Assembly (NCBI GenBank): GCA_020345785.1
Contig: CP070771.1
Location: 3,769,930-3,789,896 of the forward strand
DNA length: 19,967 bases
Origin: Desulfobacterales bacterium
GTDB lineage: Bacteria; Desulfobacterota; Desulfobacteria; Desulfobacterales; JAFDCJ01
Direction: 5' to 3'
How positions within the stretch are numbered: position 1 is the first letter of the stretch; each line of letters opens with the position of its first letter. A program made the translations under genes and the position numbers. The notes under the pieces are model-generated. The model saw nothing but the letters and a program-made list of their open reading frames with translations, did not search any database and had not been told where the DNA came from. Below, piece by piece: positions 6,867 to 14,112 of this stretch.

Positions 6867-8069
6867 TCATCCCCCTTGATGGCTGCGTATAACACCCTGC
6901 TGCTCGAACTCGGCGATTTCGTCCTTGGAATATCCCAGCTCATCCATGATCTCAACGGTCTGCGCGCCCAGGGGTTGCGGCGGCAGCCGAATTTCCGGTG
7001 CCTCACCGTCATAGCGGATCGGATGTGATACCAGGTGGATGTCAGTGCCGGTTGCTCCTCTGGTGTCTGCGATACTGCCTTTGTGCCGCACCTGGGGGTC
7101 ATCGATGACCGATTCATAATCATTTACAGGCGAATGCCAGATACCATGTTTGTCGAAGATTGCACTCCACTCAGAATTGGATTTCGCTGTCATGATCTTG
7201 GCAATGCACGCCGCAATTTCTTCACGTTTGCTGTAGTGTTCCTCATCGCTGAAAGCCCTTAGCTCCTGCGAGTTCAAGGCTTCGCTTAATGACTTCAAAC
7301 TGGACAGCGAAATGGCGGTGTGCCCGTCTCGGGTGGCATAGATGCCGTATGGAGCACCGTAGATCCACCCGCCGATATACTTGGGCGGAACTACCGACTC
7401 GGAACGCGGACCGTTCAGGTAGCATACGAGCGTTTCCATCTGGAGATCCAGGGCGGATGATAACAGATCGACATCGATCCGACACCCTTCCCCGGTTCGT
7501 TCCCGTTTAAAAAGCGCCGCGACAATTCCCAGAGCCAACAAAGCCGCCCCATGGTGATCTACGGCCGACACCCCGACCGTCCGCGGTCCGCTTTCAGGAG
7601 TACCGGTAATGGTGGCCAAACCCGACAGCGCCTGAACCAGAAGATCCTGCCCCGGGCGGTTGACGTAGGGACCATCCGGCCCGTAGCCGGTGGCAGCCGC
7701 GTAAATCAGCCGGGGATTTTCTTTTTTCAGGGCCTCATAGCTGAAACCGAGCTTCTCCAGCACGCCGGGCCGATAGTTGGTAACCAGAACATCACTGCCG
7801 GCAATAATCCTGTCTGTAATTTCAACGCCCTTGGGGTGTTTTAGATTAATTGCAATGCTGCGCTTGTTGCGGTCCACTGCCAGAAACAGCACGCTTTGTC
7901 CATCCACCATCCGGTTGTCGGCGCCGCCCCAGCTACGCTGCCAACTGCCGCCCAGCGGCTCCACATTGATGACATCGGCCCCCAAATCAGCAAGCGTCTG
8001 AACGCCCATCGGGCCGAACAAAAAGTGTGTAAAACTCACGATTCTAATGTCCTTCAATAATTCAACCAT
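6867..8069 (-). CDS. CaiB/BaiF-family (class III) CoA-transferase
   Basis: This 400-residue protein would move CoA between organic acids. It has the family N-terminus (IRIVSFTHFLFGPM...LADLGADVINVEP, 8-38), the DRNKRSI segment (66-72), TNYRPGVLEKLG (97-108), and Asp171 in VDHHGAALLALG, which aligns with the catalytic Asp of formyl-CoA transferase. The length is normal. It is the last gene of a minus-strand operon, 17 nt after the small aconitase X subunit, with GGGAGA before the start. Its substrate is probably the acid made or used by aconitase X and the flavoprotein (inference). Frc, CaiB, mesaconyl/citramalyl and racemase-type members share these motifs, so the substrate is open. Confidence 0.9.
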   Translation of the reverse strand: MVELLKDIRIVSFTHFLFGPMGVQTLADLGADVINVEPLGGSWQRSWGGADNRMVDGQSVLFLAVDRNKRSIAINLKHPKGVEITDRIIAGSDVLVTNYRPGVLEKLGFSYEALKKENPRLIYAAATGYGPDGPYVNRPGQDLLVQALSGLATITGTPESGPRTVGVSAVDHHGAALLALGIVAALFKRERTGEGCRIDVDLLSSALDLQMETLVCYLNGPRSESVVPPKYIGGWIYGAPYGIYATRDGHTAISLSSLKSLSEALNSQELRAFSDEEHYSKREEIAACIAKIMTAKSNSEWSAIFDKHGIWHSPVNDYESVIDDPQVRHKGSIADTRGATGTDIHLVSHPIRYDGEAPEIRLPPQPLGAQTVEIMDELGYSKDEIAEFEQQGVIRSHQGG

Positions 8070-8086
8070 AGTTCTCCCTTCGTCCG

Positions 8087-8506
8087 CTATACATTCTTCT
8101 TTGTGATTTCTACAATGCCCTTATCGGCATCGACTTTCACCCAATCTCCGGTTTCAATAATCTCGGTGGGATCCTGATCCAGGTCCGTTACAGTCGGCAC
8201 TCGCATGACAACGGCCCCGATCCCGGTCAGCGAGCTGATCTCCCTGATGATCATGGCTTTGGGTGATTGATCGGCCAGGCGAATGACCTGGGCCACCGTG
8301 GACCAGCCGGAAGACCCCTTGGCAGCCGGAAACACCAGGATTTTATCTTTAAAGCTTTGTCCGTTGAGCTCGTGGCGTCTTTCCGTAATGATGCCTTTGA
8401 CGGCGTGGACACCACCCCAGGTCGAAATATTCTGCCTGGTTACCAGGGCTTCACCTTCGCTCACCCCGCCGTATACTTTTCTGCCATTTAAGACGATTTG
8501 ACTCAT
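8087..8506 (-). CDS. Aconitase X small (swivel) subunit, DUF126 type
   Basis: This 139-residue protein matches the swivelling domain of aconitase X encoded as a separate subunit. Visible family features are the N-terminal VYGGVSEGEALVT (11-23), the FPAAKGSSGWS loop (59-69) with conserved Ser65/Ser66, and RVPTVTD (102-108). The start is at 8506, with GGAGAGGAG directly upstream; an in-frame ATG at 8524 would place that site inside the gene. The chosen ATG overlaps the stop of the large subunit as ATGA, which indicates translational coupling and a 1:1 complex. Together the subunits form a dehydratase. Known AcnX activities are cis-3-hydroxy-L-proline dehydratase and phosphomevalonate dehydratase. 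Confidence 0.9.
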   Translation of the reverse strand: MSQIVLNGRKVYGGVSEGEALVTRQNISTWGGVHAVKGIITERRHELNGQSFKDKILVFPAAKGSSGWSTVAQVIRLADQSPKAMIIREISSLTGIGAVVMRVPTVTDLDQDPTEIIETGDWVKVDADKGIVEITKKNV

Positions 8507-9780
8507 TTTAACTCTCCTCTCCATTTGCCGGTTACCGCTGCGTCAATGCAGTTTTCCATGGTGCCGAAGTAAACGTCAAGCCCTCCGATGGCCGGAGCAT
8601 AATGGGCATGTTTGGCCGAGTCGGTTGCCACGACAGAGGCGCCTTTGGGAAACAAATTCGTATTCAACGGGCAGCTGTCCGTCATCAGATGGCCGCCGGC
8701 CTTCCTGATGGTATCGGTAATGCCGTTGCGGTCTGCGATGGATTTGAGCTGATAGGCCGTCCAGATCCACAGGTCGACATTTTCATGGATTTTTTTGCCG
8801 TCCAGCAAGCGGGCCACGTCTCTGAGCTGTTCCAGCGAATAATGCGGACAACCGATATTGACCAGGTCGACAGTTCCACCCTCGGCGCAGTTTAGGTTGG
8901 CATAGGCTTCCCGGCGTTGTGCTTCGCCGTAGACAATGGTTTCTTTAGATTTGTTCCCTCCAAACGCCGCCTGCCGGGAAGGTGCCTCTGGTGTTATACC
9001 GACAATGTGATACATCATAATTCCCCCGGAGGATGCGCCGGCGGCGTTCAACCCCTTGAGCATGCTGATGTTGGGAACCATTTTATGTCTCAATTCGTAT
9101 ACCGGCACTGCCAGTTGGCATACCTCTCCCACATAATAACCCAGAAGATACCAGTCCATGATACTGTTCACATCCAGTTGCACATCGATCAGGTGTGTTC
9201 CCCGCCGATGTTCTTCCAAATGCAGTCCCCACAGGGGAATTTTGCCGGTCAGCGCAGACGGAAAGGCACTGTGGGCCGCTTCGGTATTGGTGCGGGCCCC
9301 CAGGACGGCATTGCAGAACGGTACCGCCGATGATTCGGTCCAGGCACAGTGCTCGCCTCTGGTGGGAACATTGCCGACCTGATAGGGTGTGCAGGTAGCA
9401 CTGAGACTAATGCCGGTTCGAATACAATACGCGCGGATGGATTCCATCAAATTATGCAAGCTTTCCGGAGCGCCCATGACCTGCCAGCGGTCGAGATCCA
9501 TGGCCCAGATATGAGTCGTATTAAAGGCCTTCACATAGTCGACCGTAATTTTCTCATCCGTATCCAGTAAAAATTTGGAAGCCAGTTCGTCGCCGTCCAG
9601 AATTTGAATCACCTCCGGATAGGGATGAAAGCCGACAAAAAGATGGACATTGTTCGTGTCCACGAATCGTTCGGCGCCGAGCGCATCGGCATATTGCACC
9701 AGGATTTCCATTGAGCGTTGCTGCGCACGGCCGTGCTTGCCGTCCAGCATTTCCTGCTCGTCTCTGGCCAGTTTAACCAT
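8503..9780 (-). CDS. Aconitase X large (catalytic) subunit, DUF521 type
   Basis: This 425-residue protein is the catalytic half of a two-subunit aconitase X. Three cysteines in conserved settings are likely Fe-S ligands: Cys130 (TCTPY), Cys311 (IGCPHYS) and Cys370 (DSCPLN). The segments AWTESSAV (146-153) and GARTN (161-165) are typical of the family. GARTN is followed here by TEAAH, where I recall Arg-Glu-Gly in many relatives. The start at 9780 has AAAGGAGTT at the right distance; an in-frame ATG at 9810 would overlap the preceding gene. It begins 4 nt after the flavoprotein stop and overlaps the small subunit by ATGA. The family dehydrates a hydroxy acid. No mevalonate genes are nearby, so phosphomevalonate is unlikely. 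cis-3-hydroxyproline or an unknown acid is possible. Confidence 0.92.
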   Translation of the reverse strand: MVKLARDEQEMLDGKHGRAQQRSMEILVQYADALGAERFVDTNNVHLFVGFHPYPEVIQILDGDELASKFLLDTDEKITVDYVKAFNTTHIWAMDLDRWQVMGAPESLHNLMESIRAYCIRTGISLSATCTPYQVGNVPTRGEHCAWTESSAVPFCNAVLGARTNTEAAHSAFPSALTGKIPLWGLHLEEHRRGTHLIDVQLDVNSIMDWYLLGYYVGEVCQLAVPVYELRHKMVPNISMLKGLNAAGASSGGIMMYHIVGITPEAPSRQAAFGGNKSKETIVYGEAQRREAYANLNCAEGGTVDLVNIGCPHYSLEQLRDVARLLDGKKIHENVDLWIWTAYQLKSIADRNGITDTIRKAGGHLMTDSCPLNTNLFPKGASVVATDSAKHAHYAPAIGGLDVYFGTMENCIDAAVTGKWRGELK

Positions 9781-9784
9781 TTTT

Positions 9785-11503
9785 TTAACTCCTTTCTTCA
9801 CGTTTAACAATCTCGCCCTTACGGTAACCGATCAGGATGCGTTTATCCCACCGGGGATCCTGAGCCGGATAATCTTCCCGGTAATGGCTGCCGCGGGACT
9901 CTGTGCGGTGCAGAGCCGCGGTAATTATGGCTTCTCCGACATCCAGCAGGTTCCCGAGCTCGATTAAAGACCGCAGGTCATTGACACTATTGATCTTCGC
10001 TTGCGGCATGCGGCAACGTAAGTCAGCAAGCTCGCTCAATGCGGTTTCCAGTTTTACCTTGTTGCGAACCACCAGCGCATTGCGCCACATGGTTTCCTGG
10101 AGATGTTCTGTCAGCTGCTGTACCTTCAAGGTTCCCTGCTGCTGCTTGCAGAATTGAATCCTGTCCAGGATCGGCGCATCCTGCAGTTGTTCGAATGCAG
10201 CATAACCTTTTTCAGAAGCTGTTTTGGCGGCTGCACGTCCCGCCCGCGCCCCGTACACCTGGCAGGTAACCAGCATATTGCCTCCCAGGCGGTCGGCACC
10301 GTGCGGCCCGCCGGCCACCTCGCCGGCAGCGTATAAACCCGGCAAAGTGGTTTGCCCGTCGGTATTGATTTTTAATCCACCGTTGATCGCGTGGGCGAAG
10401 CAGGCGACCGGAACCGGCTCGGTGTCAATGGAAAATCCCCTTTTTTTCATGTACGCTTTGACAATCGGCCAGACTTTCGGCAGCGGACTGGTCGGCGGGA
10501 GTCCGGCCACAACGTCGTCGGTGATGCCCGTCAAGTCGATAAAAACGCCGGCATGATCGTCCTGGTCACTCTTGAGGGTCTCTTTTTGAACCGCAATTTC
10601 GATGTACCGCGAATGATCACAGGTACTGAAGGGAAAGTGTCTTGATTTGGCATCCATGCATTGTTCGGCGGTCACCTGTCCGGGAAGATAATTGTCCAGA
10701 AACTGTTCTCCGAAGGCATTCAACAGGCGGGGACGGGCGCACCATAAAAACGTGTTGAACTGATTTTTGGTGGGTTTTAGCGTGCCCAGGACAACCTGCA
10801 TAAATTCCATATTCACCAGCTCTGCCCCGGCGCGCAATCCCAAAGCATAACCGTCCCCCGTGATATCCTTCGGGGTGAGTGTATACTTAAATAGCTGCCC
10901 GGCGCCACCGCACCCCAACACGACCGCTTTGGCCCGCAGAACCACCGGATGACCTTCGGCGTCAATTCCGACCGCTCCTACACAACTGCCGTCGTTGACG
11001 ATCAAATCCACGATGAGGGTCCGCTCCACAATCCTGATCGGTAAACCTTTAATAACCGGCACCATCGCGCGGATAATCTGCTCCCCGTGATCTCTCATGA
11101 TATGCATGCGGGGCCGTGAAGCAAAACAGCCGGTCACCTCGATGTAGCGCCGGGTGGCTGCGTCCTTTTCAAAACTTACCCCCAGTTTTTCGAGGAAGGT
11201 AGCCGTATCGACCGCGTCAGCGGCCAGCACGCCTGCCAGTTCCTCATATTCCATGCCTTTGCCGGCCCTGCGGATGTCTGCCAGATGCTGGTCCGGATTG
11301 TCCTCCGAATCCACGATACCATCCGCGAAATTATATCCTGCCGTATCTGCCACCCGGAACGCCGTCGTGCCGCTTTTGCCGAATAATCCCTTTGTCACCA
11401 GGGTGACATCGCAGCCGGTTTGGACCGCCTCCAAGGCCGCACGACACCCCGCCCCACCCGATCCTATTACCAACACATCTGTGTCAATTGTTGCAGTCAT
11501 CAT
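9785..11503 (-). CDS. FAD-dependent dehydrogenase, SdhA/FrdA/NadB-like
   Basis: This 572-residue soluble flavoprotein is of the succinate dehydrogenase/fumarate reductase/L-aspartate oxidase type. The FAD site GSGGAG is at 14-19, followed by the TKGLFGKSGTT segment. The family motif TGDGYALGLRAGAE is near 214-227, AHAINGGLKI at 369-378 is the active-site His region, and GLYAAGEVAGG at 388-398 is a second FAD contact. The C-terminal helical domain (about 430-540) has arginines near the end. Two adjacent ATGs (11503 and 11500) are the likely start. A TTG at 11566 would add 21 residues with no family match. It is the first gene of the operon and would oxidise or reduce a carbon-carbon or C-N bond in the aconitase X pathway (inference). 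No partner Fe-S or membrane subunit is encoded here. Confidence 0.87.
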   Translation of the reverse strand: MMTATIDTDVLVIGSGGAGCRAALEAVQTGCDVTLVTKGLFGKSGTTAFRVADTAGYNFADGIVDSEDNPDQHLADIRRAGKGMEYEELAGVLAADAVDTATFLEKLGVSFEKDAATRRYIEVTGCFASRPRMHIMRDHGEQIIRAMVPVIKGLPIRIVERTLIVDLIVNDGSCVGAVGIDAEGHPVVLRAKAVVLGCGGAGQLFKYTLTPKDITGDGYALGLRAGAELVNMEFMQVVLGTLKPTKNQFNTFLWCARPRLLNAFGEQFLDNYLPGQVTAEQCMDAKSRHFPFSTCDHSRYIEIAVQKETLKSDQDDHAGVFIDLTGITDDVVAGLPPTSPLPKVWPIVKAYMKKRGFSIDTEPVPVACFAHAINGGLKINTDGQTTLPGLYAAGEVAGGPHGADRLGGNMLVTCQVYGARAGRAAAKTASEKGYAAFEQLQDAPILDRIQFCKQQQGTLKVQQLTEHLQETMWRNALVVRNKVKLETALSELADLRCRMPQAKINSVNDLRSLIELGNLLDVGEAIITAALHRTESRGSHYREDYPAQDPRWDKRILIGYRKGEIVKREERS

Positions 11504-11605
11504 ACCTGCCGAGTCAACAACCACCTGCAGAGCAGGCGACCTGAATTTTCGGCCATAGGCCCGCAAGACAAGAGAACGTCAGTACGCTTATCCTTGAACT
11601 TGCAA

Positions 11606-11653
11606 CCCCGCTCCGGCGGGATGTGGTGTCCCGTCGGGGCGGGATTTGTATGG
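11606..11653. other. GC-rich hairpins in the flavoprotein leader
   Basis: CCCGC-TCCG-GCGGG (11607-11620) is a stem-loop, followed by CCCGTCGGGGCGGG, which can pair internally or with the first. These lie about 100 nt upstream of the flavoprotein operon start in otherwise AT-leaning DNA. No riboswitch class is recognised. It may be another intergenic repeat word. Confidence 0.35.
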
Positions 11654-11671
11654 CAAGAATCAACATTGGAC

Positions 11672-11700
11672 TTGACCCATTGTAATCAATTGCCTATTGT
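11672..11700 (+). promoter_or_regulatory. Putative promoter for the ProC-like gene
   Basis: TTGACC (11672-11677) is separated by 17 nt from TATTGT (11695-11700), in an AT-rich gap between divergent genes. It would transcribe the 39-codon ORF and the ProC-like gene. ATTG/CAAT words inside the spacer (TAATCAATTG) give local dyad symmetry where a regulator might bind. Confidence 0.4.
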
Positions 11701-11780
11701 CAATTTTTCCGTGGTAACCCCAAGGTTTCAACATTGGCGGTAATATTCGTATACGCATATAAAGTAAAGGAAAATATTCT

Positions 11781-11900
11781 ATGGAGGTTCTTACTGTGGA
11801 TCCCGGTATTTATCATCATGCGACCAATACCGGTTACGAAGACGCGCATATGATTGTTGCCTATTCGACAGGCAACCGCCAAATGCAATTAAAAGCTTAG
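11781..11900 (+). CDS. Possible 39-codon small ORF or leader peptide
   Basis: An ATG at 11781 with AAAGG about 10 nt upstream opens a 39-residue frame (begins MEVLTVDPGI) that stops with TAG at 11898-11900, 18 nt before the ProC-like start. The N-terminal VLTVDPGI resembles the beginning of small DUF6951-type proteins as I recall them. The expected cysteine after PGI is Tyr and the frame ends early, so it could be a decayed remnant. It could also be a true leader peptide for the reductase gene, or chance. Nothing else in it is recognisable. Confidence 0.35.
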   Translation: MEVLTVDPGIYHHATNTGYEDAHMIVAYSTGNRQMQLKA

Positions 11901-11918
11901 CAGCGGGAGGTTTTAACC

Positions 11919-12707
11919 ATGCAATTGGGTTTTATCGGAACCGGCAATATTACCACCGCCCTTGTTGAAGGACTGTGTACGGCCGGAGTTCCCGGTTTGC
12001 ACATCCTGCTGTCACCCCGCAATGCCGCCAAAGCGGCGCGTCTGGCAGCCATGTTTTCCCAGGTCGAGATCGCTGAAAATAATCAGGCTGTGATCCGAGC
12101 GTGCGATACCATCATCCTCGCTCTGCGCCCCCAGGTGGCGCTGCCCGTTCTGCGTGAACTGCAGTTTCAGTCCGGTCAAAAAATTATATCATTGATCGCC
12201 GTCACTCCACTAAAAGTCGTCAAAAATTCAACAGCACCGGCCCGGGATGTGTGCCGCGCCCTGCCCCTGCCGTCGGTGGCCAAACACAGCGGCCCGATCC
12301 CGCTCTATCCCGCACACGCATTCGCAAACGACCTTTTAAGCTATGTCGGCCGGCCCTTCCCGGTGGACGATGAGAAAACGCTTGAAATTTTATGGACCCT
12401 GACCGCCCTCATCAGTCCGTATTATGCCCTGCTGGAGGCGGCATCAAATTGGGCCGCCACCGCCGGGGTAGAGGAGCCGGCAGCCAAAAGCTATACGGCG
12501 GCCATGTTTTTTGCCTTATCGGGGCAGGCGATGGATATTTCCGAAAAAAATTTTTCCGATTTGGTAAATGAGGCCGCCACACCGGGTGGTCTCAACGAGC
12601 AAGCGTTGGAAATCATCCGCAGCAAAGGCGCCTATGACGCCTTTCGAACGGCCTTGGATTCGATCGCTGCGCGACTTGGGGTCAAGACCACCGGCCTCGA
12701 AGAGTAA
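11919..12707 (+). CDS. ProC-like NAD(P)-dependent imine reductase
   Basis: This 262-residue cytosolic protein has the fold of pyrroline-5-carboxylate reductase. The Rossmann motif GFIGTGN is at 4-10, and Arg34/Asn35 after beta 2 suit NADP. RALPLPSV (113-120) corresponds to the RxMPNTP segment, and TPGGLNEQAL (221-230) corresponds to the signature PGGTT region. The Asn of MPN and the two Thr of PGGTT, which help to bind pyrroline-5-carboxylate in ProC, are changed. A substrate other than P5C is therefore likely. Upstream GGGAGG sets the start. It is divergent from the aconitase X operon, whose product could be pyrroline-2-carboxylate if it acts on cis-3-hydroxyproline, a possible substrate for this reductase (inference). 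Ordinary ProC is not excluded. Confidence 0.82.
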   Translation: MQLGFIGTGNITTALVEGLCTAGVPGLHILLSPRNAAKAARLAAMFSQVEIAENNQAVIRACDTIILALRPQVALPVLRELQFQSGQKIISLIAVTPLKVVKNSTAPARDVCRALPLPSVAKHSGPIPLYPAHAFANDLLSYVGRPFPVDDEKTLEILWTLTALISPYYALLEAASNWAATAGVEEPAAKSYTAAMFFALSGQAMDISEKNFSDLVNEAATPGGLNEQALEIIRSKGAYDAFRTALDSIAARLGVKTTGLEE

Positions 12708-12714
12708 AAAACGT

Positions 12715-12799
12715 TAATTGTTATTGGTTATTCGTTAAAAGAGTTTGGGCCAAAAGACTTTTTTGAGATAGCTTCTAATAACAAATAACTGACAGCTCC
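12715..12799. repeat. Inverted repeat of TTATTGGTTATT words
   Basis: The left arm GTTATTGGTTATTCGTTA (about 12719-12736) faces AATAACAAATAACTGA (about 12777-12792) in the 103-nt gap between the convergent ProC-like and VOC genes. It may help to end transcription in both directions. There is no strong GC stem. Confidence 0.5.
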
Positions 12800-12810
12800 T
12801 AATCGGGGTT

Positions 12811-13197
12811 CTACTTCCGCTCACTCAGCTCAATACGCACTTTATCGGGTGCTTCCACATAGGCAATCCGCAGCCCGGGCCGGACCTGCATCGGTTCCAC
12901 CACAAATTTGACCCCTTTGCTTTTCAGTTCTTCGGCGACGGCATCCATATCATCAATCGCAAATCCGAAATGATCCAGACCTTCTCGGGTCTGAATGGTG
13001 GCGGCCAGAGGCTTTTCATCGGGCATCTTCTCGATGAGAATAATATTAAACCCGTTCACATCGACATAATAAACCTTGTTTCCCTTAAAATCTCCCTCAA
13101 AGGTTACCTTGCCGCCGAAAACGTTGCAGTACCAGTCCTTGGTTTGCTCGATGTTGGGACTAATGAGATGCAGATGATCGACTCGGTATGTTTGCAT
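12811..13197 (-). CDS. VOC/glyoxalase-family protein
   Basis: This 128-residue protein has two beta-alpha-beta-beta-beta modules, the usual single-chain vicinal-oxygen-chelate size. Likely metal ligands are His8 (DHLHL), Glu56 (LIEK), His76 (LDHFGF) and Glu123 (RIELSE), in the canonical spacing. The family includes glyoxalase I, epimerases and dioxygenases. AAGGAG upstream fixes the start. It follows the aldolase on the same strand, separated by composite repeat copy 2. If the aldolase route yields lactaldehyde or dihydroxyacetone phosphate, detoxification of methylglyoxal is one possible role (inference). The exact reaction is unknown. Confidence 0.85.
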   Translation of the reverse strand: MQTYRVDHLHLISPNIEQTKDWYCNVFGGKVTFEGDFKGNKVYYVDVNGFNIILIEKMPDEKPLAATIQTREGLDHFGFAIDDMDAVAEELKSKGVKFVVEPMQVRPGLRIAYVEAPDKVRIELSERK

Positions 13198-13254
13198 AGG
13201 TTGTTCTCCTTATCTAATCCAAAATTAATTGATTCCAGTTTAGGCTTAAAATAA

Positions 13255-13514
13255 GGTGTCAGGTGTCAGGTGTCAGCCCAGCTACCGTTCACCTAAGTCT
13301 ATCTTCATTGGGAGAGCAGCCAGTTTGATCAAAAATAAACCTAAATTAAAGTAAATTAGGCCTTCCGACTTCGGTTTCCCTTATCCCCTGCCCCTTTTAC
13401 CACATACTTTCAGCATTATGTCCTTTGCCGAGGACCCGGCACTAAAAACCTGACACCTGACACCTGAAACCTCTAAAAAAGTAACACTCGTCAACATCGA
13501 CAACAACTTATCGA
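13255..13514. repeat. Composite dispersed repeat, copy 2
   Basis: The left arm (13255-13276) is GGTGTCAG words. The right arm (13449-13472) is the complementary CCTGACACC words ending TGAAACC. The flank after it has CAACATCGACAACAA and the near-palindrome at 13497-13514, as in copy 1. The core has CAGTTTGATC and a segment ending in CACTAAAAACCTGACACC that parallels copy 1 read in reverse. The other outer flank with the 28-nt hairpin is not seen. The 335-nt gap between the VOC and aldolase genes holds nothing else. Confidence 0.75.
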
Positions 13515-13532
13515 TCCCGCACTTTCCAGCGC

Positions 13533-14111
13533 CTAAAGCCTCTCGGATAGATACGCTATCCAGGCCAGTTCTTCTGTGAGATCGGCCACATTATAAGCGG
13601 TGACGACATCAACTCCCAACGCGGCAATGCCGTGCTGCTCCATAAACAACACTTTGCAGCCGGGGTTTTCCTGGACGGCCCGCGACACATTTTCCTTCAA
13701 CTCCTGGGTTCCGGACGGCGCAAAAGGAACACTGGGCATCGGGGGTTGTTTAAAGGCTGCGTCGGTCACCATGGGAATCGGAAGTTTTTTCACGGCGTAG
13801 GCCGTGGCGTACGGTGAATGGACATGCAAAACCGCGCCGACATCCGGTCGCAGGCGCAAAATCTCCGCATGAAAATGATACTCCTTGGAAGGTATAAAGT
13901 CGCCCACCGGCGCCCATTCTCCGGTATGGATATCAACAACAACCAGGTTGTCCAAGCTGGTATCGCCCAGGGAGACACCGCTGGGGGTAATCACCATTTT
14001 GCCGCCATTCAGCCGGGCGCTGAAGTTGCCTCCGGTACCGCCTACCAAATGTCGGTCATACGCTTTGCGCGCGTAGACCACCAGTTGATTTCGAATGTCG
14101 TCATCATGCAT
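13533..14111 (-). CDS. Class II aldolase/epimerase (FucA/AraD-like)
   Basis: This 192-residue zinc enzyme has the full family signature: GTGGNFSAR (25-33), TPSGV (42-46), Glu77 in SKEYHFH as the likely catalytic acid, zinc ligands His96 and His98 (HVHSPYATA), and His160 (EQHG). The family includes fuculose-phosphate aldolase, ribulose-phosphate 4-epimerase and 3-oxo-tetronate-phosphate decarboxylase (OtnC). It starts 1 nt after the stop of the FGGY kinase, with AAAGGAT as binding site inside the kinase end, so it surely acts on the kinase product. Kinase and aldolase together favour cleavage of a ketose phosphate, or the OtnC-type decarboxylation given the Hyi-like isomerase nearby. It is slightly shorter than FucA (about 215). 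Confidence 0.9.
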   Translation of the reverse strand: MHDDDIRNQLVVYARKAYDRHLVGGTGGNFSARLNGGKMVITPSGVSLGDTSLDNLVVVDIHTGEWAPVGDFIPSKEYHFHAEILRLRPDVGAVLHVHSPYATAYAVKKLPIPMVTDAAFKQPPMPSVPFAPSGTQELKENVSRAVQENPGCKVLFMEQHGIAALGVDVVTAYNVADLTEELAWIAYLSERL

Positions 14112-14112
14112 G

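Noticed and set aside
8507..8524. Upstream ATG as start of the small aconitase X subunit
   Set aside because: The six extra codons contain the ribosome binding site itself; the ATG at 8506 has ideal spacing and the ATGA overlap.
11504..11566. TTG start for the flavoprotein
   Set aside because: The 21 added residues do not match the family, and the two ATGs at 11503 and 11500 lie just before the FAD motif at the usual distance.
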